The notes under the pieces were generated by a model. The model saw nothing but the letters and a program-made list of their open reading frames with translations, was not told the DNA's origin and ran no database searches. A stretch of 64,000 nt of DNA from Ampelocalamus luodianensis. Taxonomy: Eukaryota; Streptophyta; Magnoliopsida; Poales; Poaceae. How positions within the stretch are numbered: position 1 is the first letter of the stretch; each line of letters starts with the position of its first letter. The stretch lies in NCBI GenBank assembly GCA_036346255.1, contig CM070636.1, positions 31,255,539-31,319,538 on the forward strand, read 5' to 3'. The translations under genes were made by a program, and so were the position numbers. Below, piece by piece: positions 22,101 to 34,908 of the stretch.

Positions 22101-24353
22101 TTAGCCACACTTCGCAAACCTACACAAAGCAACTATTTCAAATACCAGAACCTAAAAGATCACATAATATGTTCTTTTTTGTTAATTTGTAAGAACTATC
22201 ACTTTAAAAGGTAAGGTGGTTAGCAAACATTTCGGCATGTTACTTGAGCACAAGATCAGTTACTCAAGTTAGTGAAGAAAATTCCAAGTAAATTTGACAT
22301 ATGAACTTCATCAATAGCAATTTTAACAAAAAAAAAAGAATATATTTTTTATGTAGGAAAAGATACAGCGGCACTTCACAACTATTTTCTCAAAAACTTG
22401 TACAGAAAAGGAGATAGCATGAGGAAGAGGCAAGGCAGCAACAACGTAATGATAGCATACCTTTGACCTTAACAAAATGCTCAGCTACATCGTCAACCAG
22501 AGTATCAAAACTAGGAATATATCCATGAAGTCCTTCCGAAAGACCAAAACCAGGGTAGTCCAATGCAAATACTCCATATCCAGCTGAAGCGATCTTCCTA
22601 GCAATCCCTGAAAGAGAGATGAACTTTAAAAATGTAACGAAAACTAAGCATCAGATCAAACACAACATTACTAGCATCACAGGGCAAAAGGTACCATCAA
22701 GGAAAAAGGTACAGGTGTCCCCATAACCATGGCAGAGACAAACAATTGCTTTCATGCGATGATTCTGAGGAAACCAACATTTTGAGAAAATCTCGACACC
22801 CCTGGAGTTCACCTCATATGACTGTCGAAGCGAAAAAAATGTCACGTTGCAATGATGGAGAATATATAATCAACAAGTTGGCATAAACTTCTGAAGAGCA
22901 ATGGATTAACTGGTATGTCATGATGGCTTAGGAGTTAGGAGTACCATTGAGCAAATTAACATTTTTGTGATACCATCTTAGAGTGTCTCACAAACTGGCA
23001 AAGAATGATCTATATAGTAGTCGACTTCTGTTTAAGCATAGCTACTGGTGAAATCTCATCCATCACAGCAAAACTTCTTCTATTGAATAAACGGAGGAAC
23101 TAATGGGTGCTCATTTTCTCAAAACAACTGAATCCCATTGATTACTATGCCTGCTGGACTGCGTAGAGTGGAATCTCTCGAAACTCTCTCTTTACTTAGA
23201 GCACACACAAATGCCAAGAAGATGGACAAACTCTATATGCCTAAGAGTCTTACACGCAATGTAACAGAAATTTCTGTATTGCTGCAGTTAAGTGCAGTGA
23301 GCTACTTATTATGAAGAAATAGCACCTCCTTTGTTCCGATGCCACTATATTGTCCCTGCATCATAGAACAAATGCAAGTAAGAGAAATCATCCCAAGGCA
23401 TGACATAACATCAAAAGCATAGTTAGCTTAAATAAAAGAATCAGCACATACAGAACTAAGAAGTAGACAAAAAGTATTAACTGTTTGCTCATAATGTTAA
23501 AAACCTTAACACTCGGACTGGCACTTTACAAAGATTTGAACTTTTGGTGCTACTTTCCTAAAGTGGTGGTACTCTACTCTTTCTGTCTTTCAGCACTATG
23601 GTGCCAATTTATCCTTTCCCTATAAATGTTGCTCCACGTGGGCGATAGTTTGCTATCTCATACGTGCTGCAAATGCGCTCAAGCACCTCAAGAATGATCT
23701 GGCTTTATTCAAAGCCCAAGATTCAGGTTCCAACTTCCGGGAGGTGTAAACGGTAAACCAAAAGCAGTAGGTCAGGTATTTATAACTCGTAATCCCAAAC
23801 AACTAGCCTTGACACCTTCAAGAATGCACAAATCAGTAGTACGTCTGTACCATCCTAATCAACTAGTACAACAGCTATTGTAATTAATCCCCAAAATGGC
23901 TGTTGGCGTATGGCCATCTGTGCGGTGACCCCGGACCCCGGACCAATCACAAAGCTGTGTGTGGGAACAACGGTGACCCAAGTTTGGACCATTCTGATAC
24001 AAAGCTCCTATCCTCACTAAGGTCCTCCCTAAACACATGTGCCCGAAGAGTTTTCAAGTCAAAATCTGACCGCATCCAAGATTGCCCTGCAAAAAAACAC
24101 CACCTTCCTGGCTCCATTAGGACACAAGAACATCCTATACCTTGAAGAGGCAGTGGTCGATGTTGAGCTGCACGTCCTTGAATGCCTCCCGGACGCGGCG
24201 CCGCTCGGGGGCCTGGTCCAGGCACGCCCGCAGCACCGTCCTCTCCAGCGCCGGGTCCACCCCCTCCCACCTCCTGGGCGGCGGCGCCGCCGCCGCCGAC
24301 GTCCCGGCTGAGGTCGCCGCCACCGCTGACACCTTGGCTTTGACCTGGGGCAT
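19159..24353 (-). CDS. Monoacylglycerol-lipase-like alpha/beta hydrolase, 8 coding exons
   Basis: Coding exons on the minus strand: 24353-24141, 23355-23326, 22821-22695, 22607-22461, 21302-21172, 21095-20958, 20475-20377 and 19389-19159. Each junction has GT/AG, and the 1116 coding bases are divisible by three, giving 371 residues without a stop. The fold is alpha/beta hydrolase: HGYGD at residues 112-116 (oxyanion region), nucleophile elbow GQSMGG with Ser188, acid Asp308 in HGEADLVTDP and His338 in DAYHSILEGEPDE. Plant relatives cleave monoacylglycerols, and some act as caffeoylshikimate esterases in lignin synthesis; the substrate here cannot be read from sequence. The Ala/Pro-rich first 30 residues lack an obvious signal peptide. 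Exon 2 is only 30 bases. Intron 4 carries a Stowaway-like MITE. This is the only intact gene seen. Confidence 0.9.
21806..22049. mobile_element. Stowaway-like MITE in intron 4
   Basis: The left end TATTCCCTCCGGTCCAAAAT is mirrored by the right end ATTTCAGAGACTGAAGGTAGTA, with TA at both borders. About 244 bp and non-coding. The terminal CCCTCCG motif and TA borders are typical of Stowaway (Tc1/mariner) MITEs. It lies in the 1.16-kb intron 4 and does not touch splice sites. Confidence 0.65.
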
Positions 24354-24740
24354 GGGGGTGGGGTTCAGTCGAACCCCCAAGATCCTTGGAAAAATAAACT
24401 GCAGACAAATCCGCAGCAAACAGAATGAAGATGAAGAAAGATTTGGATTTGACTGCTCAAAGCCACAGCAAAGAAAAGATCCCAAGAACTAAACAAACAA
24501 ACTCTTCGAACAATCAGACACATCCAAGAAAAGCTAGGGTCCTTACCGACAAGAGGAGGAATCGATTCCAAGCCCGGATGGATCTCCACTCCACGCCAGT
24601 TCAGCACCAGGAGAGGTGAGGAGGAGGAGGGCGACGCCTCTCGACGAGAGAAGACTTGGGGAGGAAGGAGGAGGCTTGCCTGGCTTGCTGTGTGTCCCGT
24701 CGCCGGCAGTGAAGTCGCCGGTGAAGAGGCACAGCGAACA
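24354..24740 (-). promoter_or_regulatory. 5' UTR and probable UTR intron of the hydrolase gene
   Basis: Minus-strand GTAAGG follows CTTGTCG at 24547, and a polypyrimidine-poor but usable gtctgcag acceptor ends at 24399. A 5' UTR intron of about 148 bases (24546-24399) is therefore predicted, leaving 45 untranslated bases before the ATG at 24353. Transcription probably starts between about 24600 and 24850 in the CG-rich stretch. No clear TATA box was found. Confidence 0.5.
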
Positions 24741-24899
24741 AATTGTGAGGAGGAGAGGAGGGCGCGTGCGGCGAGGGGAGCCCGAAGACCTTCGCGAAGG
24801 CCCGTGGCTACAACGTCATTTATTGCTCGCCCGGTGTTCGGGGGCAAAAAGAGGAGTGCACGGGCCGACCTCGTTCTATTCTAGAATAATTTAGAAGTT

Positions 24900-25087
24900 G
24901 TTACAGTCAATGGATGAATTTTAGGATATGCTCTTCTATAGATATATGAAGAGCAAATTCTAAAATTATGAAATCCCTCCTTCTGTTCTCAATGAGACGA
25001 GTAAATTGTCCCCTAGTTACAAAAGAACGTCCTTTTCAACATCACACAAACTCATAACACTATTTTAACTCTAATTTCTAAGGCAAT
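24900..25087. other. Upstream flank of the hydrolase gene
   Basis: AT-rich spacer between the CG-rich gene start and the DNA transposon end at 25088. No gene. Proximal promoter elements of the hydrolase gene may lie here. Confidence 0.35.
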
Positions 25088-25359
25088 ACTCCCTCAAACC
25101 TCCGGTTCATGAAAAAACAAGTCATTTTGGACGTTAGCATGGTCCCCAAAATATAACTTTGACTACTAATTACTATTGTATTATATTTGTAAGCTCAATA
25201 AAAATATAATATTATTATCGAGACGAATCTACATATATGATTTTCATGTGTTTAATAGAAATGTTTAAAAAGATAGAATTTTTTTAAAAAAATAATCTAA
25301 TTTTTATTATAAATTACAAATTTATTCTATAATTTTTTTTATTACATGAATATACTCGT

Positions 25360-25498
25360 GTCGCCTAACGGTTAGGCGATTGTCTCCAGTCGCCCAACCG
25401 TTAGGCGATAGTATGCAATCGCCCAACCGTTGGGCAATGAATGCAGTTGCCCAACGGTTGAGCGATAGGTGCCTCCAGTCGCCCAACGGTTCGGCGAC
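25360..25498. repeat. Left array of five 21-bp palindromes
   Basis: Palindromes with consensus GTCGCCCAACSGTTGGGCGAC occupy 25360-25380, 25389-25409, 25418-25438, 25446-25466 and 25478-25498. Start-to-start spacing is 28-32 bp, close to three helical turns. Sequence between them is not conserved. Confidence 0.92.
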
Positions 25499-26299
25499 TG
25501 GATTATAAGGCCAGGCACATGTCCCGGCGCCCGAGCCTACGGTTGCGAAGAAGGAAAGAAGAAAGAAGGAAGAGAGAAGAGAGAAAGAGAGAAAGAGAGA
25601 GGGAGGGAGAAGAAGATTTTCTTTGTGAGGTAAGTATTTTAATTTTGTATTATATATTTTTTAGTAAGTAATTAGTTTCTATAGTTTAAATAGTAGTATG
25701 TGTAAGAGATTTTAGGTTGAGAAAAAACATTAGGATTTTAGGTAGTGGAAAAAAATAGAAAATGAAAACGTAGTTAATTTGTATGTAAATAGTAGCGGTA
25801 GAAAAATAGTTGATGTAGTTAAAAATAGAAGTATAAGTAACACCTGTAAGAAATTAAAGTTAGAGGGAAAAATTAGAAAATCGAAATGTTATTCATTTGT
25901 ATGTAAGTAGCAGCGATAGAAAACTGTAGTTAGAGACAAAAACTAGCCCGTAGGAGAGTATAATTGATGTTTATGAGAAATATTAGCAGAGATTAATTAG
26001 CTCTGTAGAAGACTGGAACGCCACTTGTAGCATTTTGGATTGCAAGTTAGCGTCAGAATTAGATGATGACTTCTATGGAATAGCTCAGTTTTTAGGTTGA
26101 ATCCGAATATTGTACTGCATGTTCATTGTGGCCTCTGCCTTAGGGAATGAACGGGGTCTTGATCATGATGTAGTGCAGTTGTCGACGATAGACGAAGAGG
26201 CTTACAAATGTAAAATACAAAGTAGCAGTGCTTGCATGTCATGCGTTGCGATCTGACTTGTTGCAATATCAAAAATATTTGCAGACATATACAGTAAGT

Positions 26300-28005
26300 C
26301 ATGCCTGTACCCACTACATTGAAAGTGCATTACGGTGTTGGCACCGTTCGTGAAGGTCCGTGCGGTGTTGACTTGAGTAGTTTTTCTCAAACCACTCTGG
26401 TACACCCAGACGGCGAGAATGCAAAAATCACAGATGTGATGTACTGGCTCACCCATAGCTTCTCCTTGGATCCTGAGGTGTGCAGCGTCGTCATACAAGG
26501 ACTTTGGAGTCGGTCTCCTACGGACATCAGATGGGAGTTGAGAACACTGATGCGCACGGCTGTGTGGAAGGGCTTTATAGAAGGCTGTAGGCGTCGTGGA
26601 TATGAGTGTGTAGTGCTTGTACAACCATACCCAAAAGAAGGCGTGCGAGGACCCGTCGTCGGATATCGTCACAGTGGTGGGAGCGGCTGGTGCTCGACAT
26701 GTTGGTGAAGAAAAGGAGGTGGAAGGCGGCGTTAGGAAGGGTTCGGAGGATGTTGCTTGTGATGAGCCCGACGCGATAGATCTGAAAGGGAAGATCGGTC
26801 ACCGCATGGTGAGCCTACAGACAGTGATGAAGGAGAGCACATGGAGTACATATTGCGTCAAATGGATTGTGATGACCGGATGGCCTTGGTGAAGAGGAGG
26901 CGTACGAGGACGGCGAGGATAGTTCCGATGAGGCGGAGCTCCCATCCCCGAGAATGGAATAGATTTGGCGTTGAGGTGTAACTACGCATGACGAGCAAGA
27001 ATCGTCGTGGGAGTACCATGCTACTGAGGTTCGGTTGCACTCAATGTTTGCTGATAAGACATCCTTGCAGGATGCCATTAAGTTGTGGGCTATGTCCATG
27101 AAGCGAACGTTTCGGGTCATCAAATCTAGCCGAGAGCGATACATCGTGAAGTGCGAGCAAGCCGATTGTCCTTGGCGAGTGCACGCACATAGACCAAAGT
27201 ATGAGACACCTTTGGAATGTCTCGAAGGTAGAGGCGCACTCCTGCATGCTCAACACTGTTTTGTCCAGACATTGTAACCTAACGTCGACCTTCGTAGCTA
27301 ATTTGATGTATGGAGAGATAGTAGAGAAGAAGGATGTGGAGGCCAAGCACATTATGGTGGCTATCGATAAGAAATTCAAGTACAAGATCAGCTACGCAAA
27401 GGCGTGGCGTGCGAAGCAAAAGGCTTTGGAAAGACGGTTTGGATCTTTTGAGGCGGCGTACGACAACCTTCCTCGTATGCTGGGGGTGCTGCAGAAGAGA
27501 AACCCGGGAACGTACACTGCTGTAAAGGACATGCCATCTAAAAAACCGTGAGGTTTTTTAATATTGCAAAGGGCCTTCTTAGCCTTCGGTCCCTGCATCG
27601 AGGCTTTTAGGCATATCTTTTTGTGATCTCGATTGACGGGACCTTTTGATGGAAAATACAAGGGCAAATCCTATGACCATAGGCGTTGGCGGAATAATCA
27701 AATTCTGCCATTGGCCATCGCATTCGTCGAAGGTGAGAATTACGACAGCTGGTTATGGTTCCTTCGACATCTAAGGGTGGGAGTTGTTGGAGGTCGTCCT
27801 GGTGTGTCCGTGATCCATGATCGCCACGCCGGGATGCTGAAGGCCATAAGAAAACTTCAAGAAGACCCCGAGGAGCTGTTCCCTTGGTCGGATATGACGA
27901 GTAGATGGTGCATTCGGCACTTAGGGGCGAACTTCTTTAAGAAGTTTTCGAAGCAACCGCTGGTGAAGCTATTCAAGAGGCTGACTATGCAGAACCAGTG
28001 AAAAT
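26300..28005 (+). pseudogene. Mutator-like (MuDR-type) transposase, decayed
   Basis: Three blocks of the MULE transposase can be read in different frames. The N-terminal MuDR-type DNA-binding region is at about 27000-27215: HSMFADKTSLQDAIKLWAMS, then KSSRERYIVKCEQADCPWRV. A middle segment follows at 27290-27550 (VANLMYGEIVEKKDVEAKHI, then SYAKAWRAKQKAL). The catalytic core is at 27610-28000, with SIDGTF, GKYKGKSY, LPLAIAFVEGENYDSW, VIHDRHAGML and WCIRHLGANFFKKF. The first catalytic aspartate (IDGTF) sits in a different frame from the rest of the core, implying a small deletion at about 27643. The sequence after KLFKRL is replaced by a minisatellite, so the third catalytic residue and the zinc-binding C-terminus are gone. 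Bases 26300-26960 give an N-terminal region without a recognised domain. Confidence 0.85.
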
Positions 28006-28036
28006 TTGACGCCTTATGGATGCTACTGGATGAACC

Positions 28037-28357
28037 CAGCTTTTTCTGAGGACATTACCACACGAGGTAGCTTTTCCGAACGATGTAACCCGAGGACGCA
28101 GCTTTTTCTGAGGACATGACCAGACGAGATAGCTTTTGAGGACGATGTGACCAGACGATCCAGCTTTTTCTGAGGACATGACCAGATGAGATAACTTTTC
28201 AAGACGATGTGACCAGACGACCCAGCTTTTTCTGAGGACGTGATCAGACGAGATAGCTTTTCAGGACGATGTGACCCAACGAGCGGCTTTTCGAGCGATG
28301 TAACTCGGCGACCGGCTTTTTCTAAGGACATTACCGGTAGAGGTAGCTTTCGGGCCG
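28037..28357. repeat. 62-bp minisatellite after the transposase core
   Basis: Units start at 28037, 28099, 28161 and 28223, each 62 bp and beginning cagctttttctgaggac, then a shortened unit from about 28283 and a partial one from about 28311. As 62 is not a multiple of three, the array cannot encode a regular peptide. It lies where the transposase C-terminus should be. Confidence 0.92.
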
Positions 28358-28642
28358 GCTACCACTCAGTCCAACAAGTCCACAGCAGACCACCAGTAGA
28401 AAACATGGACAAGGAGAAGGAATGGGAGAAAATCCAAACTTTTGAAGGATGGTGTCTCCCCATGAGACCGCCGCTCGCCATCATGCCGCTAATCAGCAGC
28501 CTTTTCACACACCAAACTTTTCCTGAGCTAGTGGATGTGAGGAAGCTGCCTCGTAGTACGCCTAATGATTAGGTCGGCCGTGGCCCCACCAATGCCGCGA
28601 ACGCCTCTCGGAGGGCCCCGATAGGGTGGCACCACCCTATCT

Positions 28643-29074
28643 TTGGTGTCGGGGCCTTGTAAGTGCGTCAAATCAACCGATGAGTGGACCATTGGCCAGC
28701 GCTATTGGTGCTGCCCAAACTACGCCGTGGACTACATCGACAGCCAGCCGGTAATGAAACCGTATGTTGGGGTACAATGCTCTTTTTGCTTCCGTAACGG
28801 CGTAACGAACTATCTTTGCCCATTGCAGTCTCCGCCACTACTATGCGACTTCCTCCAGTGGATCGACGACAAGATCCACCCCTACGACATGTGGTGGTTG
28901 CTGACACGCAAGAGTTGGGCTAGGGAGGACATCGAGACCCGTGAAAGGCACCTCAAAGAGGTGAAAGCTGAGCAAGCAGAGCAACGTAGGGTGGACAGCG
29001 CGCGAGGAGCGAGGCGTGAGCATGCCGAGCGACGGAGGCCGAGAGGAGCGGAAGAGGCCATCGCGGCGAGCTAA
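28643..29074 (+). pseudogene. GRF-like zinc-finger ORF with charged coiled-coil tail
   Basis: The frame reads CKCVKSTDEWTIGQRYWCCP, then VQCSFCFRNGVTNYLCPL and DFLQWIDDKIHP, followed by a Glu/Arg/Ala-rich tail (ETRERHLKEVKAEQAEQRRV). The spacing of cysteines, the G-x-R-Y-W-x-C-P core and W-I-D resemble GRF-type zinc fingers, common in plant transposon-associated ORFs. The tail should form a coiled coil. It sits downstream of the transposase within the same element, so it may be an accessory ORF. An intact start is not certain; the ATG at 28643 may follow a splice site. Function unknown. Confidence 0.55.
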
Positions 29075-29484
29075 GGCGCAAGGCGAGGAGTATAACGCCG
29101 AGCTGGCCAACAAGGGCAAATAGCCCCGTTCCACTCAGTAGTTCTACCCTATTCATCCACATATCCCATGTATTTCTATTTCCCTAAAGGCATGCGTGTA
29201 CCGTCCTCGGTTCGTTGTCCTGCGTGCCATGTAACCCCCCTGTTTCGATGAAACGTTATGTTCTTATTGTAATATCAGTTGCCTTCGTACGTAGGAATCA
29301 TTAAAACCGCAATCGTCCTCAAAAAATTCTTACAAAATTCACCTTAGTACAACAATACACGATATATTTTAAAAAGATATTCACATATACCCAGCTAGTT
29401 TTTCATTTTTCATGTTCCACTTAGCCAGTTTTTGATTTTCATAAAATTTAAAAGGTATCAAATCTGTTAGACTCGCAATAACAC

Positions 29485-32400
29485 TGTGAGGACCCGGAAT
29501 ATTTAACTAGTAACACTTAACCTCCAAATGGTTCTAGCATTACTAATTAAACATTCTAAGCCTCGATGGGCATATGCTTCCCAGAATTGCAGCACATGCA
29601 CATCATCACAAAATTACATATCATTTTCATACAACATACATTAACAAGTCTAGTAAAGGACATAGATAAAGTAAGTTATTACAAAAAGAGAGCCGATCGG
29701 CCAAATAGAACAATATACAAGAATGACAGCGGAAGCAAAAGGTGCCATAAGATGGCTAGAACAAAAGTCGACCAGTTAGCCACACAACCCACGAGGCAAC
29801 CGACCGGACCGCCAAGCTAGACGCCTCTAAGGCTACCACAGCACAACTCACAGAAGTGAGGCCCCTCCAGCTCACCTTCTTTCTCTGCAACAAATACATT
29901 TAAGCAAGATAGCCGAGTACACAAAGGTACTTGCAAGGCGCGTGTGGAATAGCAAACCTATTCATAAACTACATGCAAGCTTATTTAGGTGGAGGTTGTA
30001 TGTCTCATTTTGCACAAAGCCAACTTTATTTGCAATAATGTAATACATTTAAGAGCAAGTTTGCAAATCTATTTTGTTGTCAAAATAACGATGAAATAAA
30101 GATACATACAAGTAACCACCTAGAAGCGACTATCCCAATAGCCACCACAACATAGCACGAATCCCCAATTCGTACCACCCATCAAGTTTTAATTAAAAGG
30201 TTGTAGTCTAGTTCTCACGGGCGTATCCGAGCGTGTCCATAACCTAGGGCGAGGCTATTCGAATAGTTTTAACCCTACGGGGTGTACCAATGTACCCACA
30301 CTTGGATCCCTTTAAGCCACAAAGCACACTTTGAAGGTATGCTTGCACGACTAAGTCCTACGAGGCGCTTTCCAATATTGTGCATTGACCACGAGCGCTC
30401 GTATGGATCGGAATCCATACGCTTACATTGCAAGCGAAAGACAACCAGCCATCACGGGAAGCCTTTCGGACACTACAATGCTCCCAACACCATCCCTCCT
30501 CGACTCCTGCGACCAAGCCAATACACGCCAAAGTACTAAGTCAAGAGAGGTCCCATACCCTCTAGTGTGGTTAGCACGCAAAATGCTCGATGACGGTGGC
30601 AAGTAACTCGATCCTTAATGACCCGGGCACCATTCCAGTCACACCCAGAAGCACACCAACATACCATTGTGCCCAAGTCTAAATCATTTTTGTTTTCAGT
30701 TTTAGTTTTCATAAATAGACATGGCACAAGGCTGAAATCATAAATCATAATAAGTGTTGTATGATCAAGGTTATCGACAAGTCGATAACCGCCAATTTCT
30801 ACCGGAAGCTAAGCATGGCTAAGCAATAGATTCGCAACTACTAAGTGACAAGAGCTCATCCACGAACTCTAAATCACAGCAATAACCTAGGCTCAATGGT
30901 AGTAGAGAATAATCATTTGCCTAAGGAAATGCATCTACTAGGTCAACTAACGACAATAGTTTAACACAAACTAGCAATGCATACATAGAATTTGCAAACA
31001 ACATAAATACTTAAAATACTGGGATTAACATGATCAAACTACTTGCCTTGCTGGTCTTGCTCTTGCTGCAGAGGAGGATTCTCAGATTCAATATAATCTT
31101 CGGAACCTAACGCGAAAATGCGATAAAACCAAATAAGAACGAAGAACACCAAACAAAACTCAACAGCAAAAGACATCCAAATCCCATGAAATTTACACAG
31201 CAGCTAGAGGTTGATTTTAGACAATTTTAGAAACAAGAATCGCTTCATTTGGACTTAGCATGAAAAAGTTATGGCTAAACTAAGTTCTCTCAGCCTATAA
31301 ATTCTTTAAATTAATTAGTGGTACTGTTCATGGCGAAAATTTCTAGAATGATCTAAGCTCTGAAATTTTTATAGCAAGTAGATTATGACATCCTAATGAC
31401 AGCAAAATTGAGTTTACTAAATTTGGAGTTATAATGATTTACTTATGATTTTTCTAAGTTGTAAACCTAGCACATTACATTTTCCAAAAACATAAACATG
31501 TGCAAAACCTATTTCATATTAAAGTATGCTAACAGAGGGATTTTCCAGCATCAATTTTATATATTAAGGATTTACAGGGAATTTCTTGTGTCTTTTACAA
31601 CATTAAATGAATTTTTAAATGCTACCAATAAGGTTAAATCTATTAACATATTTTTCTGGTGCTGATTTAGGCCTACAACCACTTTTAGAGTAAAGTTTAG
31701 TTAATAACAAATTTATCAGAGTTGAAACCATTAAATTTGCAGATATACAGAAAAAGATATGCATTTTCTAAGTTTTAATTCAATTCTGAAATATACAAAA
31801 ATGACAGAAAACAAGCTATTAAAGATTACAGAATTTTCTACCACAGAAGCATAGCTAAAAGCATTTTTATAATAAGATTTAGTGAAATACAAATTTATTA
31901 CGATTGGATTTATTTAAAAGGATCTATTTTGCAATAGATATGAATTTCTAAAGATTTGATACAATTTTTGATTGACAAATAACTACTTACGAAATAAACA
32001 ACACTTAACGAGAAAAGAATCGCGTGGACAATTATGGGCCCTTGATTTGAAATCAGCAGCGCGCACGAAAGGTGCGCGAGAGTGACGAACGGCCCAATAG
32101 ATCACGGCCGTTGATCAAAGATCGAGGGTCCATCTTGAGTGCGGTTCGGGCGACCGAACAGCGCCACGAACCACAACGGCCCGATCAAGCGATGAGCGGC
32201 CTGGCGATGAGAGGATCGGGTGACCGATCGGCGCAACGATCCGGGCCACGATCGCAAAATGGGCGGCCAATGAGCGAAGTGCAACTAGGAGCGCTGACAT
32301 GTGGGGCCGCATGTCAGTGACTGTGAGTCACACACGCGAGCTTTAACACACGTGCACAGGGCTCGGGTCCCACATGGCAGTGACTTAAAGAGGATCTTTA

Positions 32401-34668
32401 GGACAGCTAATTAAATACTAATGACCAATGATTAATGATGATTAGCAATTAATGTGTCCTAACGATTTTGAGCAGTGATTTAAGTGATTGGGGCCCGCTG
32501 GCGTGGCACAAGGGACGATTTAGGACCAATTGAATGCTAACAATGATTAACATTTAATGAACTCAAAAATTAGTCCTAATGACCCCGGGATCGAGGTTTA
32601 AGGCCTCACGGGCCCACACGTCGATGACCAAAGACAATTTCGGACACATTAATGCTAAGACGAGTTTAATGATAATCATTAGCATTAATGATGTCAAAGC
32701 AATGGTTAACGCCAATGATGATTACAGGGGTTGGGCCCACATGTCGATGAGACATTAAGCCAAATTAAGACACAATTAATACTCCTAATGATTGACAATA
32801 ATTGGGCATTAGCGTGTCCTAAATAATTTGACAGCGGGAGTTTCTCAACCGACAAAACCGGCGAAACGGCTTGTCGTGGCGACTCGATCGCGGCGGCGTA
32901 AACCAAATATCAAAATGGGTTCGCAATAGTGTTGCGGACCCAATGGTGATGACCTCGCCGGCGGTGGAGGTCTAGAACGCCGGCGAGCTGGAAAACTAAG
33001 ATGGAGCCATTTTCGGCAAAACATGAAAATAGCAAAATGCTCCGCTGTAGTCCATGAAAGCGAGTGCCAACACTTCTAGGGACTAATAAGAAGCTACATG
33101 AGCCAAGGTGAGCTTCAAAGGTGGCCGGAGAAGCTTGAACACGATGAAGTTCACCGGAGCCGAGGAAGATGAAGACAAGAATGACAATCTGAGCAAAATG
33201 AACACCAATGGGTGATCAAATTAGCTTCATCAAGGTTCCCACAAGCTCCATAAGTAAGCAATCGCAAAAAGAACCACTTACCAGAGTTGGAGAAGAAAGA
33301 GGGTGAAATCAGCCGAAAATCTCCAAACTTAAAATTGAGTGATTCATGTGAATGCAACCCAAAATTAAGTTAGGGGAAATATAAAGGAAGTTGAGGAGCT
33401 CAAAAGGGTGCAATAAATATTGAAGGTGAACCACTGGACACCAAGACCCACATCGGAGCTCATTGGGTCAACAATGGTGCAGAGCTGATTTGAAGTGGTT
33501 TTGAGCTCAAACACAGAGAAGAGCTAGGGGTGGTGTAAAGGAACACCAGGAGGACCTAGAGGGGTTTAAATAGAGGAAGGATTAGGGTTTGAGAAAGAAC
33601 AAAAGAGCTCAGGGTGAGCTGGTTTCATGGCACGGTCATGGACCAAGAAGTGATGGGAGCAGTGAGACTCGGGATGGAGGAGCCGAAAGCACAGGCGCAT
33701 TTAATGCCCCACGAGTGATGTTGACGAGGCACGCTCAGTGACACAACAAGCCACCCTCCTCTCTCTTTCTTCCGCCATGGGCGCTTGCGCGCATACGGAG
33801 AGACAAAGGAGGAAGAAGAGCGAAAAAGAAATCGGGTCGTTGGATTGACAATGAGCGATCACGATTCAAAGGGTCGGTAGAGGTTTTACACTCCAAGCAA
33901 TCGAGCGGTCCGATCAAGATCGAGCGGTGGGATCCATTGAGATGTTCGGGTGACGAGCGGCCCAATGAACCAAGGCGGTTGGATCTTAATCCAACGGTCT
34001 AAATTAGATGGCGCGTTCGCGGCGGCGAACGACACCATCTCCCGAGCCGTTTGATTTAGATCCTATGGCTGATATCGACCAGCGATTAAAGGGACCCGTG
34101 CGATTAGTTGATTAGGCTCAACCAAATGGCTCGAGCCCGAGTCCGACTCAAACCCAAGGAACAGTGAATCAACTTTAGGTTTAAAATTAAGTTGAGACTT
34201 TTGAGGATTTATTAGAGGTAGCAAAATAACTCCAAAAATTCTGAAATTTTTACAGGAGCTTGCTGACTTAGATATTGACCTAGTGTAAAATTTTTAGAGG
34301 TTTTAATGCTATGCATTTTTCTCCAAAAATTCTGCAAGGTACTGGTTTAAGGTTTGACTAAAAGTCAAACAGGTTTGACTGACCTCTCAAAATATTCAAA
34401 CAATTTCTAAAAATTGTGAAATTTTTCAGAGGGGTCACATACCATCCTAAGAACTTAGGAAAAATATTTTCGGAGGATGATCAAAAGGTTTGACAAGATT
34501 GTTTTTGAAGGATCGAGATTTGGATCAAAGACTTGTGACTTTGTATTTTCATAGCTCTTGTACAATAATTGTTTAGTACACACAGGAAATACATGATGTA
34601 AGAAAAAATTTTAATTTCTAGTCATTTTCTTACATTTGAAACACAAACCTGAAACTTGGGATGTTACA
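29485..34668 (-). mobile_element. 5184-bp solo LTR, duplication AACAC
   Basis: On the plus strand it starts TGTGAGGACC and ends GGGATGTTACA. Both flanks are aacac (29480-29484 and 34669-34673). On the minus strand it begins like the LTRs at 48629 and 8519 and ends like the LTR ending at 4221. There is no second LTR, primer site or coding region between the duplications, so it is a solo LTR left by LTR-LTR recombination. 5.2 kb is very long for an LTR. No coding frame of note. Confidence 0.93.
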
Positions 34669-34908
34669 AACACTTTGTCATCGTAGTATGTTGTTGTACT
34701 ACGATTAATTTTTGGAGAATTAATCGAGAACGTTTGAGGTATGAACGATTCGTAAACGGAAAGATAAGTGATATTGCGACAGGTACCTCCATTGACTTTC
34801 AACTAGCGATAGGTTCCATATTTTTGTAATTTTTTATAGCAACTACATATATTTGTAATTAATTCTTAAAAAAATAATTTCCAAAAAAAAAAGACAGGAT
34901 AGCCCCCT

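Noticed and set aside
25360..25498. Regular palindromes with spacers, CRISPR-like at first sight
   Set aside because: The spacers are only 7-11 bp, the genome is a plant, no cas genes exist, and the array is mirrored at the other end of a transposon.
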